From NCBI GenBank assembly GCA_030068145.1, contig JAPJBO010000163.1:1-64000 (forward strand): DNA of 64,000 nt, in the 5' to 3' direction. This stretch comes from Diplonema papillatum (Eukaryota; Euglenozoa; Diplonemea; Diplonemida; Diplonemidae). Shown one piece after another: positions 9,269 through 19,151 of this stretch (within the stretch, counting starts at the first letter, position 1; the number at the start of each line of letters is the position of its first letter). A program made the position numbers and the translations under genes. Below the pieces are notes generated by a model, which had not been told where the DNA came from, did no database searches, and was given only the letters and a program-made list of their open reading frames with translations.

Positions 9269-10288
9269 GGGGGGGGCCAATTACAATTGAGTTCAATTGT
9301 AATATAACGATACACGGCGTGGAATTGGGGGGTCTCAGACCCCCCCCAAAAACACTAGTGTATTACAATTGAAGTGCAGCTTGCCTGTTAGAAACACGTT
9401 GTTGTCGGGACTAAATGACACAGTGAGTACAATGCAACTCCGAGCAAAAACTGAAGGGAAAACCTTCACACAACAAGCGAAAGGTTCGAGCGCAGTTCGG
9501 ACTCCGAGCCCTGATTTCTCGTGCATCGGGTCGGAAATACCCAACTGGTGCATGCCGTGGGTGTTTCCACCAACACCTGGCAAGACTCCTGCTAAGACTC
9601 TTGGCAGGAGAGTGCCCTAACTTGGGCCTAAGGTTCACTTTTTCTGGGGCGGTTGCTCAGTATCAGAGTTTCCAACAGCATGGCGACCGCAGTCCGACGA
9701 ACTTACTGCTTTCTCTTTTTGACAGAGAGCGCTGGCGGCAGACGGATAAACCGATAAATCTGGGGATAACAAGATGTCCCATCCGATGGGCCATCGCCCC
9801 CATGCCGACGATTGGCAGTGTCTCCGGCTGGCTCCGAAGCTCAACTCCGGAGCTGGCTCAGCAGCTCCGGAGCCACCGCCACACTGCGATTGCCGGCCCA
9901 TTGCCATGTTTGTGCTTCATGATCCCCGCACACAGCCAGCTCCAAGACGTTGGCACGAGCAACGGCACCAGCGACATCAGCATGATCGTGCTCAAAACCT
10001 TTGAAAGACCCGGGTTCGGAATGCACTCCAAAACCTCGTTTTAAGATTTCTTCTCCGCTTTGGAGGTCTAACATGACTTTTCCAAAAAAAAGCCGAAACG
10101 AAAACGGCCCTGAAACCGCCTCACTGGCTGGCTCACACTAAGTGCAGTGCGAAAGTGTCAGCCGTACAGTAACATTACAATTCAATTGTATTATACGGTT
10201 GGGATGCGCCGTTTCCCCGAAAAAAAAGTTCAATTGTATTATACGGTTCAATTGTATTATACGGTTCAATAGTAATTAGCCCCCCCCT
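9269..10288. mobile_element. Non-autonomous DNA element with CAATTGTA repeat ends
   Basis: The left tip reads G-run, then GCCAATTACAATTGA and GTTCAATTGTAATATA. The right tip, read inward on the minus strand, is a G-run, then GCTAATTACTATTGAACC with repeated copies of an 18-19-bp unit containing CAATTGTATTATACGG (10175-10275). The two ends are therefore imperfect inverted repeats carrying short tandem units. The roughly 0.8 kb between them holds no recognisable gene. The AATTAC tip resembles those of the array-ended elements at 13113 and 20563, so I class it with them provisionally. No clear target-site duplication is seen, because the homopolymer G/C runs obscure the edges. Confidence 0.5.
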
Positions 10289-10580
10289 GTAGCCTAGCAA
10301 GCAACCTAGCCCCCAACAAACTAGCCTGTGCCTTGTGCAGCACACAGTGTCTAACCTGCGTGGCATGTTACTTGACAGTAACACGGCCCAGTAAAGCCGT
10401 TTCCCGCCGTGTCGGGTGTCAACAAAAAAAAAAATGCACAGGAAGAGTCCGTCCTTCTTCTTTCCTAGTTTGACAAAAGGAACAAAAGAACGACTTGCCC
10501 GTACAAGTAAATGCAGTTCTCGCCCCCTGCATGTCTTCCGTAGTTGCTTACTCAAAAAAAAAAAAAAAAAAGCGGTATCG

Positions 10581-10653
10581 TCCCCCTTGGCGCAGTCGGT
10601 AGCGCGTCAGGCTGTTAACCTGCAGGTCGTTGGTTCGAACCCAACAGGGGGAG
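10581..10653 (+). tRNA. tRNA-Asn(GTT)
   Basis: A full cloverleaf can be drawn. The acceptor stem TCCCCCT/AGGGGGA pairs over 7 bp. The D arm closes with GCGC/GCGC around AGTCGGTA. The anticodon loop is CTGTTAA, giving anticodon GTT for asparagine. The T arm is GTTGG-TTCGAAC-CCAAC and the discriminator is G. The outermost anticodon-stem pair (T/C) is mismatched. A T6 run at 10654 is a Pol III terminator. There is no intron and no encoded CCA. A run of about 18 A residues ends ten bases before the gene. Confidence 0.92.
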
Positions 10654-10697
10654 TTTTTTACGTTGAACACCCAAACTTCTTTTTCCCGGCGATCTTC

Positions 10698-10925
10698 GGC
10701 CAAATCTTGGACCCAAAACTGAGGGGCTGGTGCCCATTACGGCACGGTTTTGTTAGATTTGCCCATTCGGTGTTTTCGAGTGCCCATTACAGCACGGTTA
10801 TTTGCCCATTCGGTGCGGGCTAATTCCCATTCTCGAACACAATTTAACTTTTTGCCCTTTCTCGGTAACTTTGTGCCCATTCTAACACTAACTAACTTTT
10901 TCGAACATTCCAGTTTTTGTGGTGA
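10698..10925 (+). repeat. Terminal arrays of two array-type DNA elements
   Basis: Two unit types lie side by side. 10698-10817 has repeats containing TGCCCATTACGGCACGG and TGCCCATTCGGTG. At about 10818 a new tip begins, GGGCTAATTCCCATTCTCG, followed by three degenerate units of the CCCATTCTCGAACAC family that also forms the ends of the element at 20563-22041. The sequence after the array (TCCAGTTTTTGTGGTG) matches, in inverted orientation, the subterminal sequence of that element near 21840. I read this as the left end of a related copy whose right end is lost. Confidence 0.6.
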
Positions 10926-11194
10926 AAATGTCGTGTGACGGCGAAATCTCAGATGGTGAAGATCGAATTAAAAGAAGGCATCAAGCCCTTGGAAAAATTA
11001 TGTTGTCACGTGGTGATCTGTATCCACAGTCATCTTTAGTAAAAGGCGAAAGATGAGTTTGCCATGAACACAAATCGTGAGATGCCGACCCTGTGTTCTA
11101 CCTATCATCCTGAGGAAGGCGCGCGTAGCGGAGAACGTATCAATTATCAGGTGGGCAGAAAAAGCAAGGACACGGAGAATGGATTTGCCTTTCT
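10926..11194. other. No gene seen
   Basis: Short AT-rich spacer after the array. It probably includes internal sequence of the truncated element, and nothing in it supports a gene. Confidence 0.4.
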
Positions 11195-11565
11195 TCCAAA
11201 AAGCGCCCCCCGCGGGGCTCGAACCCGTGACCTCAGCCGAGGGGACATAAAGCCTGCCCGGGGAGTGCAATGAGAGCTCCAGCCGGGCCCACACTGTCTC
11301 GAGCGCTCTTCGCTCTGCGGTTGGGCTTCGCTTCATGGAGCCGTCGTGACTCTGGCGCCCCAGGCTTCCCTGCTGCATCACCCTCGCCGCCTGCGTGGTA
11401 GCCTCACCGACCCTCGGTAGGCTGCAGCGGGCCCGGCAGTGAGGCCTCAGTGCACAGGGCAAAGCAGGTGCCAGGAAAAACCAAAATATGCCCAGAAAAC
11501 TTCGAAACTGAAGAAATTGGGGCGAAAAGTATCCTGAATGGGCTGGGAACCCCCCCCCAAAAAAA
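11195..11565 (-). repeat. Dispersed ~370-bp repeat with a Pol III B-box-like motif
   Basis: This block recurs inverted at about 39300-39620, starting from the same GGGAACCCCCCCC/A-run edge and sharing the region around CTGCAGCCTACCGAGGGTCG. On the minus strand it ends with GGGTTCGAGCCCCGCGG followed by T5, which resembles a tRNA T-arm plus terminator. No A-box is convincing. It may be a SINE or a processed composite repeat. Confidence 0.45.
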
Positions 11566-11774
11566 AAGAAAACTTTCAGTTCTTTAGAACTGAAAGTATT
11601 TTATTATCGATTAGTCAACCTCTACGACCGCTCAGGAAACGTCTTCGACGGAAGAACTCACGTACACCAGGTACAGAGACAGTTTCCCCGGTATCTGCAG
11701 GTTAGCCCTCGGAGAAAAAAAGTACGTGCGCTCGGCTAAGGCCGGCGCGTGGCGAGACTGGAGGCAGCAGAAAG

Positions 11775-12262
11775 TATTTAAGCAGTTAAAGTTCGGGAAC
11801 AGCAAAGTTCGGGCGAAGCTAAGTTCGGGCAATGCTAAGTTCTGGTGAAGCAAAGTTCGGGTGAAGCTAAGTTCGGGCGAAACAAAGTTCGGGCGAAGCA
11901 AAGTTCGGGCGAAGCTAAGTTCGGGTGAGCAAAGTTCTGGTGAAGCAAAGTTCGGGCGAAGGTGAAGCTAAGTTCGGGCGAAACAAAGTCCGGGCGAAGC
12001 TAAGTTCTGTGTGAAGCAAAGTTCGGACGTTCTGGTGAAGCTAAGATCGGGCGAAACAAAGTTCGGCGAAGCTAAGTTCGGGTGAAGCAAAGTTCGGGCG
12101 AAGCTAAGTTCTGGTGAAGCAAAGTTCGGGTGAAGCAAAGTTCTGGTGAAGCTAAGTTCGGGCGAAACAAAGTTCGGGCGAAACAAAGTTCGGGCGAAGC
12201 TAAGTTCGGGTGAAGCTAAGTTCGGGCGAAACAAAGTCCGGGCGAAGCTAAGTTCGGGTGTA
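11775..12262. repeat. Tandem array of ~18-bp GTTCGGG/GAAGC units
   Basis: At least 25 degenerate units alternate AAGTTCGGGCGAAGC with AAGTTCTGGTGAAGC. The same unit recurs inverted at 28432-28600 and 47320-47440. Because the unit is a multiple of three, it creates long repetitive reading frames (for example 11968-12447 on the minus strand) that I do not regard as genes. The flank at 11715-11790 (GTGCGCTCGGCTAAGGCCGG) recurs inverted at 37675-37735, so array and flank belong to one mobile family. Confidence 0.75.
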
Positions 12263-12846
12263 AAGTTTGGCCTCGTACCCGGCCCAGCACGGGGGGGGGC
12301 CGCCCTGGGGCAGCCTTTTCCCGCCGCCCCCCCCTCCGGTATTTCTCCGGGGGGCTGAGAAACTCCGCAAAAAACGCAAATTTCGGGCACATCAGGCCCC
12401 GAAACGACAGCAAACCTCGAAATAATCTTCGACCGGAAAAGTGTCATGGGCCAGGGGGAGAAAAAGCCAGCTCCGCGCTATTATCTAGTTCAAAACAATA
12501 CACTTTTTTAGTGTAGAGAAAAGTGGGGTTGGCTCGAATAGAGCTATTCACATTGCATGTTCATAGGACCTCCAGTCTCGAAAAAACGGAAGACAAAGAG
12601 TCCGGCCGCGGTACCGGGAACCCACAGGGTAGAATAACAGCGGAACATGGGTGATAGAAAAAGGTAGACTCGACATCATCAAAACGATGGTGGCCAACGG
12701 TGCCAAGCAGCACCCCCCAAGCAAGAAGAAGACGAGATGGGGTTGAGAGCGGAAATTGGAAAAGAAAATGGAATCATGATGGATTCGCTGAATTAGAATC
12801 AGAAAAGACTCCGGATACATTCGTCGTTCTCGGCGGAATCTCGCTG
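12263..12846. other. No gene seen
   Basis: A C-rich tract near 12290-12340 is followed by unremarkable sequence up to the stop codon of the hAT-like gene on the minus strand. Nothing recognisable. Confidence 0.4.
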
Positions 12847-13350
12847 TCAGTCACTCTCCGGAATACCGGGAATATCCAACTGCAGCACCTCTGTGAGAGT
12901 TGTGCTTCTGGTTTCGGCAACGAGAGCCTCACTTGCTTCAAGGTCGACCTCGTTGAGGGCCTCAGAGATTATGAGGCCATCAAGTGTCTCATCCTGAGAC
13001 TCAGTATCGAGGGAATCACTACAGGTCGGGATGAAAGGCTCATCAGTCGGGCCTGTTCGCAGCGCAGTTGCAAGCGTAGCCTGTGCTCGCTTTGTGCGCT
13101 TCTCGGCCGCACGGGCCAATTACCATTCCAGCACCATTTTCAAACTTTTTGCCCATTCCAGCACTATTTCCAAACTTTTTGCCCATTTCAGCACTATCGC
13201 AAACTTTTTGCCCATTCCAGCACTCTGCCCAAACTTTTTGCCCATTCCAGCACTCTGCCCAAACTTTTTGCCCATTCCAGCACTATTTCCAAACTTTTTG
13301 CCCATTCCAGCACTATTTCCAAACTTTTTGCCCATTCAAGCACTATTAGT

Positions 13351-14199
13351 ATTACCACCCTTTACCAATATTATGGCAAAATCAACACTGCAATTTCCAT
13401 ACCTTCGGGTTTTACCATCTGCAGGGGGGGGCTAAATACACGGGAGCCAAGCTTCACGTGTTCGGCGGTACTGCAGCCACGGGCCTACGGGTCAAGTGGC
13501 TCCCGATTTCCCAGACTAAAGCATCAAGGCTTGGCGCACCTCTTGGCGCTCGCGCTGATTCGCGGCTGAACGCAAGCTCGTCGAGACGGTCAGCCGCAGG
13601 GCAGAGCGGACGGGGTTGTGGCACTGTGCTGCCTCCGACTCAAGCTTTGCAAGCTGTGGTTGACCGTCACGTTCCTGGCCAGGAGCGGCCTTTTTCTCCT
13701 CTTCTTTCTTCTACAGAAGTCGCCTTGTCATGCGGCCAAGACGGAGACAGTCCGGACAACACGTAGCCAAGCTGCACGAGCCGATTTCGTCCAAGGGCGC
13801 CCACCAAAGCGCCACCTACAAACGCTCCGCCGACGTGCGCCACCTACACTACGGGTCGTTCCAAAATCACTCTACTGTACAGACTAGTCTACAGTAGGAG
13901 TCTACTTCTCCACTGATTTTGCGGAATCTTCTACGACCGGCAGGCCGCAGCAGTAGATCTCGAGATGGCGACGCCACAGCACTGGGCGTCGCCCTTCGCG
14001 ACCCGCCGACCACTGATGACAAAACCGGGTTCATCACGCTACTTAGTACGCTTGCGCAGTGGCTCGTAATAGCCTACAAAGGTTTCACAACAGTCACTGA
14101 CAACTTGACAAACGTGTCACGCAGTGTGGGGGACAGCCACTGCAGCCAGTGGCAGCCACTGGCTCAGAATGGCTGAGATTTCGAAAAGTTTTTTTTGGT
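13351..14199. other. Interior of the array-ended element, no gene recognised
   Basis: Short open frames exist on both strands (for example 13458-13766) but none resembles a known family. The start of the interior (TCAACACTGCAATTTCCAT) recurs inverted at about 38814-38835, next to a solo unit of the same array. It is therefore element sequence rather than host sequence. Confidence 0.5.
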
Positions 14200-14450
14200 G
14201 AAAACCCTGGGGTAGGGGGGCAAAAATGCCGAAAAGACAGTGCGAGACTTAGCTAGCTATTTGGCCAGCTACATGTAGCTCTTTTTAGCTATTTATCACT
14301 CATTCCACGAAAAGTGTCACAGATTTGGTGAAAACCCTGGGGTAGGGGGGAAAAAATGCCGCGACACTTAGCTAGCTATTTGGCCAGCTACATGTAGCTA
14401 TTTCTAGCTATATATCACTCATTCCACGAAAAGTGTCACAGATTTGGAAC
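14200..14450 (+). repeat. Tandem duplication of a ~125-bp segment
   Basis: Two copies begin TTGGTGAAAACCCTGGGGTA and end with TTCCACGAAAAGTGTCACAG. They share TAGCTAGCTATTTGGCCAGC internally. The copies differ by small indels. Confidence 0.8.
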
Positions 14451-15879
14451 AATTTCTGGGGGAAAGAGTCGATCCCATGACAGTAGAAGAGGGATCAGAG
14501 TTTTCTTGTACGGATGCTGCTTGTGCTGCGGTAAAATTAGATGCTGCTACCGCAGGAAAACCCGTGTATCAGTCGCACCGCAACGGACTGACTGTCCGGT
14601 GCGCTCACTGTGACCCAGTAAGGCATGGATTCATGACGGCAACGACTTCAGAATGTACGTACTGTGATAGGCACACAATGATGGGCAAAACGAGTCACTG
14701 CGAGTGCTGGATCTGCTCCAGCCTGGAGTGGGCAAAAAGTTTGGATAAAGTGCTGGAATGGGCAAAAAGTTCGAAAATAGTGCTGGAATGGGCAAAAAGT
14801 TTGGAAATAGTGCTGGAATGGGCAAAAAGTTTGGAGATAGTGCTGGAATGGGCAAAAAGCTTGGAAAAGGTGCTGGAATGGGCAAAAAGTTTGCGATAGT
14901 GCTGGAATGGGCAAAAAGTTTGGAAACGGTGCTGGAATGGGCAAAAAGTTTGCGAGAGTGCTGGAATGGGCAAAAAGTTCAAAAAGGTGCTGGAATGGGA
15001 ATTGGCCCCGGCCGTTAGACTCTGGATAGAGCTCACTGTTCAACAACCTATGGTTGATGGCAAGTGTGAGGGACGCGTTCACGTTCTCAACCGAGAGCTT
15101 TGCCCTCAGTTTTCCAATAACGGCAGACAGAGTTTTGAAGTGCCGCTCGACAGCGGCTTCGCTGGTCGTTGCTCTTCCCAGCGTTCTTGCAAACAGACTG
15201 AGAAACTCGCTCTCGTCACGCATGGCCAACTCATGGGTCCAGAAGTGTACATACCCGTGCTTGATCGGGTGTCCGTGCTGGTCTCGAGGCCTGTTCCGGA
15301 ACTCACTGTACGCTGCCTTGGACTGCATTAGGAAAGATCCCAATGCCCGGCTGTCGGGTATTCTTCGGGCAATAAAAGGTGACAGATGCCGAGAGAGCAG
15401 CTTCCATCGCTTTGCTCTCACTGCACTTGTCACCTCGTCGGCCGTCTGATCGACGTTCGGATGCAGTAATTTTAGCACGTCGAGTGCTGGGAAAGAAAAG
15501 TTCCGTTTGACCCTGTAGGACCATTTCTCAATGGCTCTGTTGATTACGCTAAGTTCACTCGAGACGTGCCAGGTCCAACGCGATACCGTCGATAATCTCG
15601 TGGAGCTCGAGAAGACTTTCCGGAGTCCTTCTGTAGCTTGTCGGTTGCAATTGCGAAGGGGGCCAGGGCATGCAAAAAAAAGGAGAGCTGGCGGCGGAAC
15701 GTTGCAGTAACGTCGGGAAGGTATGTGGAGTCCTTGTCATAGACACGCGCAATGCTCAGCGCAGTGTCGTAGACACTGTTCCAACGCACTGCAGTTGGAT
15801 ACCTGACGCCAACAGGGTTTCTTTCGCCGGCGTTGATCTGTTTTTGCCGCAAATCATACTTTTCCGAGGGCTTTCTGTA

Positions 15880-16376
15880 CAGGGGACTTTAAAATACCGG
15901 TTTATCGGTTTGACAAACCGAATAAACCGGTTTGAGTTTTTGAGGGGAAAAAAAAAAAATCTTATAGACCGATTTCAAAGTTTTACCACCTTCACTGTGT
16001 AGTAGTACTATAGTAGTAATGAACGTACCTGCCTGTAATAGCGTACAAATAAGCCCTCAAAAAACAGCTTAACCTAAAAAGGGGGAAAAACGGGGAGTGG
16101 GGGGGAGTGGGGGGCTCATCACGGTAGTATGCCCCCAAGGCGCCTCAGGGCAAATGTGCTTTTCTGACCAACACAGTGCTTCTTTTTGCTTCCTTCATGT
16201 GGATCATGGAAACCGAGAGTGCCTAGAGTGCGGAAAACTCCACACAGAGTGCAGAAAGTAGCCCGCTCGTGATGCAGCACCGCATGCAAGTGTGATACAC
16301 CGACCTACATAACCAAACCGGTTTTTTGGCTCAAACCGGGTTTTTGGCTCGGACCCCAAACTTTTAAAGTCCCCTG
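15880..16376. mobile_element. hAT-type MITE with perfect 8-bp target-site duplication
   Basis: The ends are perfect 15-bp inverted repeats, CAGGGGACTTTAAAA and its complement, flanked on both sides by TTTCTGTA (15872-15879 and 16377-16384). An 8-bp duplication and CAGGGG termini are diagnostic of hAT transposons. The 497-bp element encodes nothing and carries ACCGGTTT-type internal repeats near both ends. It sits inside the hAT transposase pseudogene; removing it and one duplicate rejoins the reading frame across the site. Confidence 0.93.
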
Positions 16377-16500
16377 TTTCTGTACTTTGCTGCGAGCTGT
16401 ATTACTGAGGTGCTAATTTCGTTCATGTATTCATGCTTAGCGATGTCGCCAATGCAGAGCTGCATGCTGTGCACATCGGAAAGCAAAAATTCCTTTTTTT

Positions 16501-16695
16501 TTGGCGGCATTCAATGCCACCCGTGGGATTTTGGACCAACTTAGGGTCCGCACTGGCGTGAAAAGCTCATTCTTACATTTCATGCTCACCCGGAGTCGCC
16601 GTGTTCAAGAGCAGCACTCACCATCCACGCATTCCTGCAACTTGGGTCCCAACTTGGGTCCAACTTGCCCACAATCTTGGTCACAGCGGACAGGA
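16501..16695. other. No gene assigned
   Basis: Sequence between the hAT remnant and the next array, with a few short GGGTCCAACTTG-like repeats. Nothing further can be supported. Confidence 0.4.
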
Positions 16696-16928
16696 CTGTA
16701 GATCTGACTATAATGGAAAGATCTAAGGAAACACGGACTATAATGGAAAGATCTAAGGAACACGGACTATAATGGAAAGATCTAAGGAAACACAGACTAT
16801 AATGGAAAGATCTAAGGGCTTGGACTATAATGGCAAAATCTAAGCGACCTGGACTATAATGGCAAAATCTAAGGAAACACGGACTATAATGGCAAAATCT
16901 AACAAAACACGGACTATAATGACAATTG
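16696..16928. repeat. Right terminal array of an array-ended element, ACTATAATGG family
   Basis: About eight ~30-bp units contain GGACTATAATGG and AGATCTAAGG. The outer tip, at the right, is GACAATTGACTCC. The mirror image, AGTCAATTGCCATTATAGTCC-like, starts at about 36790 with units running rightward. The orientations show these are a right and a left end of the same family but not of one element. The tip lies 8 bp from the stop codon of the neighbouring minus-strand gene. Confidence 0.75.
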
Positions 16929-16935
16929 ACTCCAT

Positions 16936-18729
16936 TCAGCCATGCAGTGGCATTGAATGCGGTCGATGTGCTGCGTCGATATGGGCAGCCATCGAGGATT
17001 CCACAGCTTTTTTGCCACAAAAGTCGCACGGCAAACATGTTTCCGTTTCTTCTTCCTCTTCCTCTTCCTCTTCGTCTTCTTCTTCGTCTTCGTCTTCTTC
17101 GTCGTCTGCTTTCTCCTCACACTCCTCTGCTGCATCGCTATCACCCGCTTCCTCCAATTCCTTCTGAGCTCTCTGCACGAGGTTCTTGGTGAGGTTCTTG
17201 TCTGGCACAAACAGCGGCAGTTGTGGGGGGGCTGTCGGCGCCTCGCAGTTGCACACACGAATCGTTCCAGTTCCACCCGCAAACCGGAACGCCGTATAGG
17301 GCCCCCCACGAAAGACGAAGTTGGTTTTCATTGCGGCAAGCTGCTCACAAAGAACGATAAGGGCTAGATTGCTACGCGCATTGCGGTGCAGGCAATCGCA
17401 AATCAAAACTGTTTGTTTTCCGCGAAAGCCTGTCTGGGACAGATCCGCAACCTTCCACGGAAGTCGGCGGGCTCTCCGTTTTTCCTCCGCGCATGCCAGA
17501 TCTACCTCGCAGGTTTTTGGGCTGCTGATCATGGGCACGTCAGCTTTCCGCTCTCCGTTTTCTGCCTCCTCAGCTTCATCCGAACACTGCAATGGAAGGG
17601 CATCCATGCGATCCCACCAATGGCTGAGGCTGTGGCAATACGCATTCGTTGTTGAGCCCTTTCGCACGCTTTCCATGAGGTGGAGGAAGATGTGCGCAGA
17701 TAAACGGGCACGCAAAAAGGGGATGCGGGCGGCAGTTTCTTTTTGACCCCAGTAACGCCAGGGTACGTCCGAATACCGGAATTCGGCAAGGTCGCTTAGG
17801 CTGATGAATAGCCAGCGAAATGTTGGTGATAGCTCTCGTTGCGCCATCATGGAGACTACCTTCCTCACGTGCGCTCCGGTAGCATTCTGGCTGACATCGA
17901 TGTTCAAAGTGCTGCACAGGTCTCGAAGTGCCGACGTACTCTCAGCATCCAGCTCCTTGAACAACGCCAACCCCATACCCTTTATGTCGTGCAGGGCTGG
18001 AGAAACGTAGTGTGCTGATGGTGCCACTGCGCTCAGCAGCGATGTGTAGCCAGCTGCAGCCATTTGGGCAAGGCTGAGGTGAGGAAAGCGATGTATGTAC
18101 ATGCTCCATTCGCTTGTTGGAACGGTGCATACTGCGCAGCGGTGGCCTCTTCCACCACACCCGTCAAGCCTCTGCCATCGGTCAAAGTGATCTCCGGTGA
18201 TCTTTTCGATCCGAACCCGAGTCACACCGTGGCCGCGAACGATCTTTGCATTGTGAAGGCGCAAAATTGCATGGTTGAGAAACCGGTTCTCGAAATGCTT
18301 AAATTGCGCTTTCTTCCGGTCGACGACAGTTACGGACGGGACAAAACCGCCGGTTTCTGGGTATACCAGGGACATCGACAGACGTGTGCGCGCGTTGCGC
18401 GATCTCAGCGAGTTTCTTGCTGTGTACCCGTCGGTATACAGTACGCCAACAAGCGGTACGGAAGACAATCTTGCGGATTCACGCCACCCCTCCTCTTCCA
18501 AGACCTTGAACGCACCTGCTAAGCCCCGTTGCAGTCTCTCCTTTACTCGAGAGCGCGACTCCTTCTCCACTTTTCTGCAGCGCTTCACGGACACCCCGAT
18601 ACTCATGCTAGTACGCCGCTTGTGCGACTTATTGACAAGGTCTAGCTTTCTCTGGGAGGTCCGTGTTGCATAACGCTCTTCGATGAGAGTTTTGCCCACT
18701 TCTAACACAGCAGCGTTTGCGGATTGCAT
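16936..18729 (-). CDS. Unassigned 597-aa protein with acidic tract and C-terminal Cys/His finger
   Basis: The frame is uninterrupted and starts at an ATG at 18729. The N-terminal region is basic. Near residue 115 is a strand-like VGVLYTDGY followed by LSMSLVYPETGGFVPSVTVV. Further on come HRCAVC (a Cys pair) and PALHDIKGMGLALF. A run of about 25 Glu/Asp, encoded by GAA/GAG/GAC repeats, precedes a final CDFCGKKAVESSMAAHIDAAH motif that fits a C2-H2 finger. An aspartate in a beta strand, a Cys pair and a later conserved-looking His recall DDE transposases of the Transib/RAG1-like or similar groups, but I cannot establish the catalytic triad. It could be a transposase, a domesticated derivative or another nuclear protein. 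Confidence 0.6.
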   Translation of the reverse strand: MQSANAAVLEVGKTLIEERYATRTSQRKLDLVNKSHKRRTSMSIGVSVKRCRKVEKESRSRVKERLQRGLAGAFKVLEEEGWRESARLSSVPLVGVLYTDGYTARNSLRSRNARTRLSMSLVYPETGGFVPSVTVVDRKKAQFKHFENRFLNHAILRLHNAKIVRGHGVTRVRIEKITGDHFDRWQRLDGCGGRGHRCAVCTVPTSEWSMYIHRFPHLSLAQMAAAGYTSLLSAVAPSAHYVSPALHDIKGMGLALFKELDAESTSALRDLCSTLNIDVSQNATGAHVRKVVSMMAQRELSPTFRWLFISLSDLAEFRYSDVPWRYWGQKETAARIPFLRARLSAHIFLHLMESVRKGSTTNAYCHSLSHWWDRMDALPLQCSDEAEEAENGERKADVPMISSPKTCEVDLACAEEKRRARRLPWKVADLSQTGFRGKQTVLICDCLHRNARSNLALIVLCEQLAAMKTNFVFRGGPYTAFRFAGGTGTIRVCNCEAPTAPPQLPLFVPDKNLTKNLVQRAQKELEEAGDSDAAEECEEKADDEEDEDEEEDEEEEEEEEETETCLPCDFCGKKAVESSMAAHIDAAHRPHSMPLHG

Positions 18730-19151
18730 GGTTTAATTATTTGTCTTCCTGTGATGAATGAGTCCTTCGATATCGTCTCTGGGCCCCTTATCCACGGACA
18801 TGGTGTGACCAGATGAATATTGCGGAAGCACTTGATCAGCGCCAGACTAAAAGGAAGCTCGCAGCAGAAAACGGAAAAATAGAGGCCAGAGTGATGCTGC
18901 CGCCGTTATCTGCGGACCTCCACGGACATGATGACCTGATCAGCGCGGCAGTGAAGGGAAGCTCGCAGAAGAAAACAGAAAAAGAAAGGTCAAAGTGATG
19001 CTGCCGCCCGTGCGGGAACACCGCCGCAGGAGGCCCTCACGAGCGGAAGTTTACGGGTGACTGGTACGATGAGGCGGTGGGACGCAGAACTGGCGAACAG
19101 AAGAGTTCTCAATACGAACTGCGGCCTGGAGGATGCTGAGGACACAGGACC
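18730..19151. repeat. Intergenic region with a ~110-bp direct duplication
   Basis: Two copies, about 18798-18905 and 18915-19012, share CCACGGACATG, AGGAAGCTCGCAG and AGTGATGCTGCCGCC with divergence between. No gene is supported; it is the spacer between the two unassigned minus-strand genes. Confidence 0.6.

Larger units (their letters stand above)
13113..15008. mobile_element. Array-ended DNA transposon, CCAGCAC family, in the hAT gene
   Basis: The left tip GGGCCAATTACCATTCC and right tip (minus strand) GGGCCAATTCCCATTCC are near-identical inverted repeats. Each leads into a tandem array of ~30-bp units with core GCCCATTCCAGCAC: about seven units at 13128-13350 and nine at 14726-15000. Flanking 9-mers CGGCCGCAC and CGGCCGTTA match at six of nine positions, a possible decayed 9-bp target-site duplication. 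The 1.37-kb interior has no recognised transposase, so the element looks non-autonomous. It separates the hAT gene body from its C-terminal tail. Confidence 0.75.
12847..16500 (-). pseudogene. hAT-family transposase gene, broken by two later insertions
   Basis: Reading down the minus strand, 16500-16385 and 15871-15555 encode a TAVRWNSVYDTA box, typical of hAT transposases, followed by a hydrophobic stretch. From about 15560 to 15010 come a KWSYRVKRNF segment, VHFWTHELAMRD, and the hAT C-terminal dimerisation-type block TTSEAAVERHFKTLSAVI with LRAKLSVENV. The C-terminal tail resumes at 13112 (AAEKRTKRAQATLATAL) and ends with an acidic stretch at the stop at 12847. The pieces are separated by a hAT MITE (15880-16376) and an array-ended element (13113-15008). 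At least two small frameshifts lie near 15540-15650 and one at the tail junction, so the gene is dead. The homologous tail at 42575-42850 (NHRLLHEDLY) supports the join. The N-terminal part is not identified. Confidence 0.75.

Noticed and set aside
11968..12447. Long repetitive minus-strand reading frame over the GTTCGGG array
   Set aside because: The repeat unit is a multiple of three, so several frames stay open by arithmetic; the peptide is only the array translated.
12700..13569. 289-codon plus-strand frame
   Set aside because: It is antisense to the hAT tail and runs through the 30-bp array; the coding signal is on the minus strand.
13128..15000. CRISPR-like appearance of ~30-bp tandem units
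   Set aside because: Units are directly adjacent without unique spacers, occur as inverted pairs, and end in transposon tips.
13104..15017. Exact 9-bp duplication around the CCAGCAC element
   Set aside because: Only six of nine positions match and CGGCCG is palindromic, so it is recorded as possible only.
16936..18729. Assignment as RAG1 or Transib transposase
   Set aside because: Only scattered motifs fit and no catalytic triad could be placed, so it is left unassigned.
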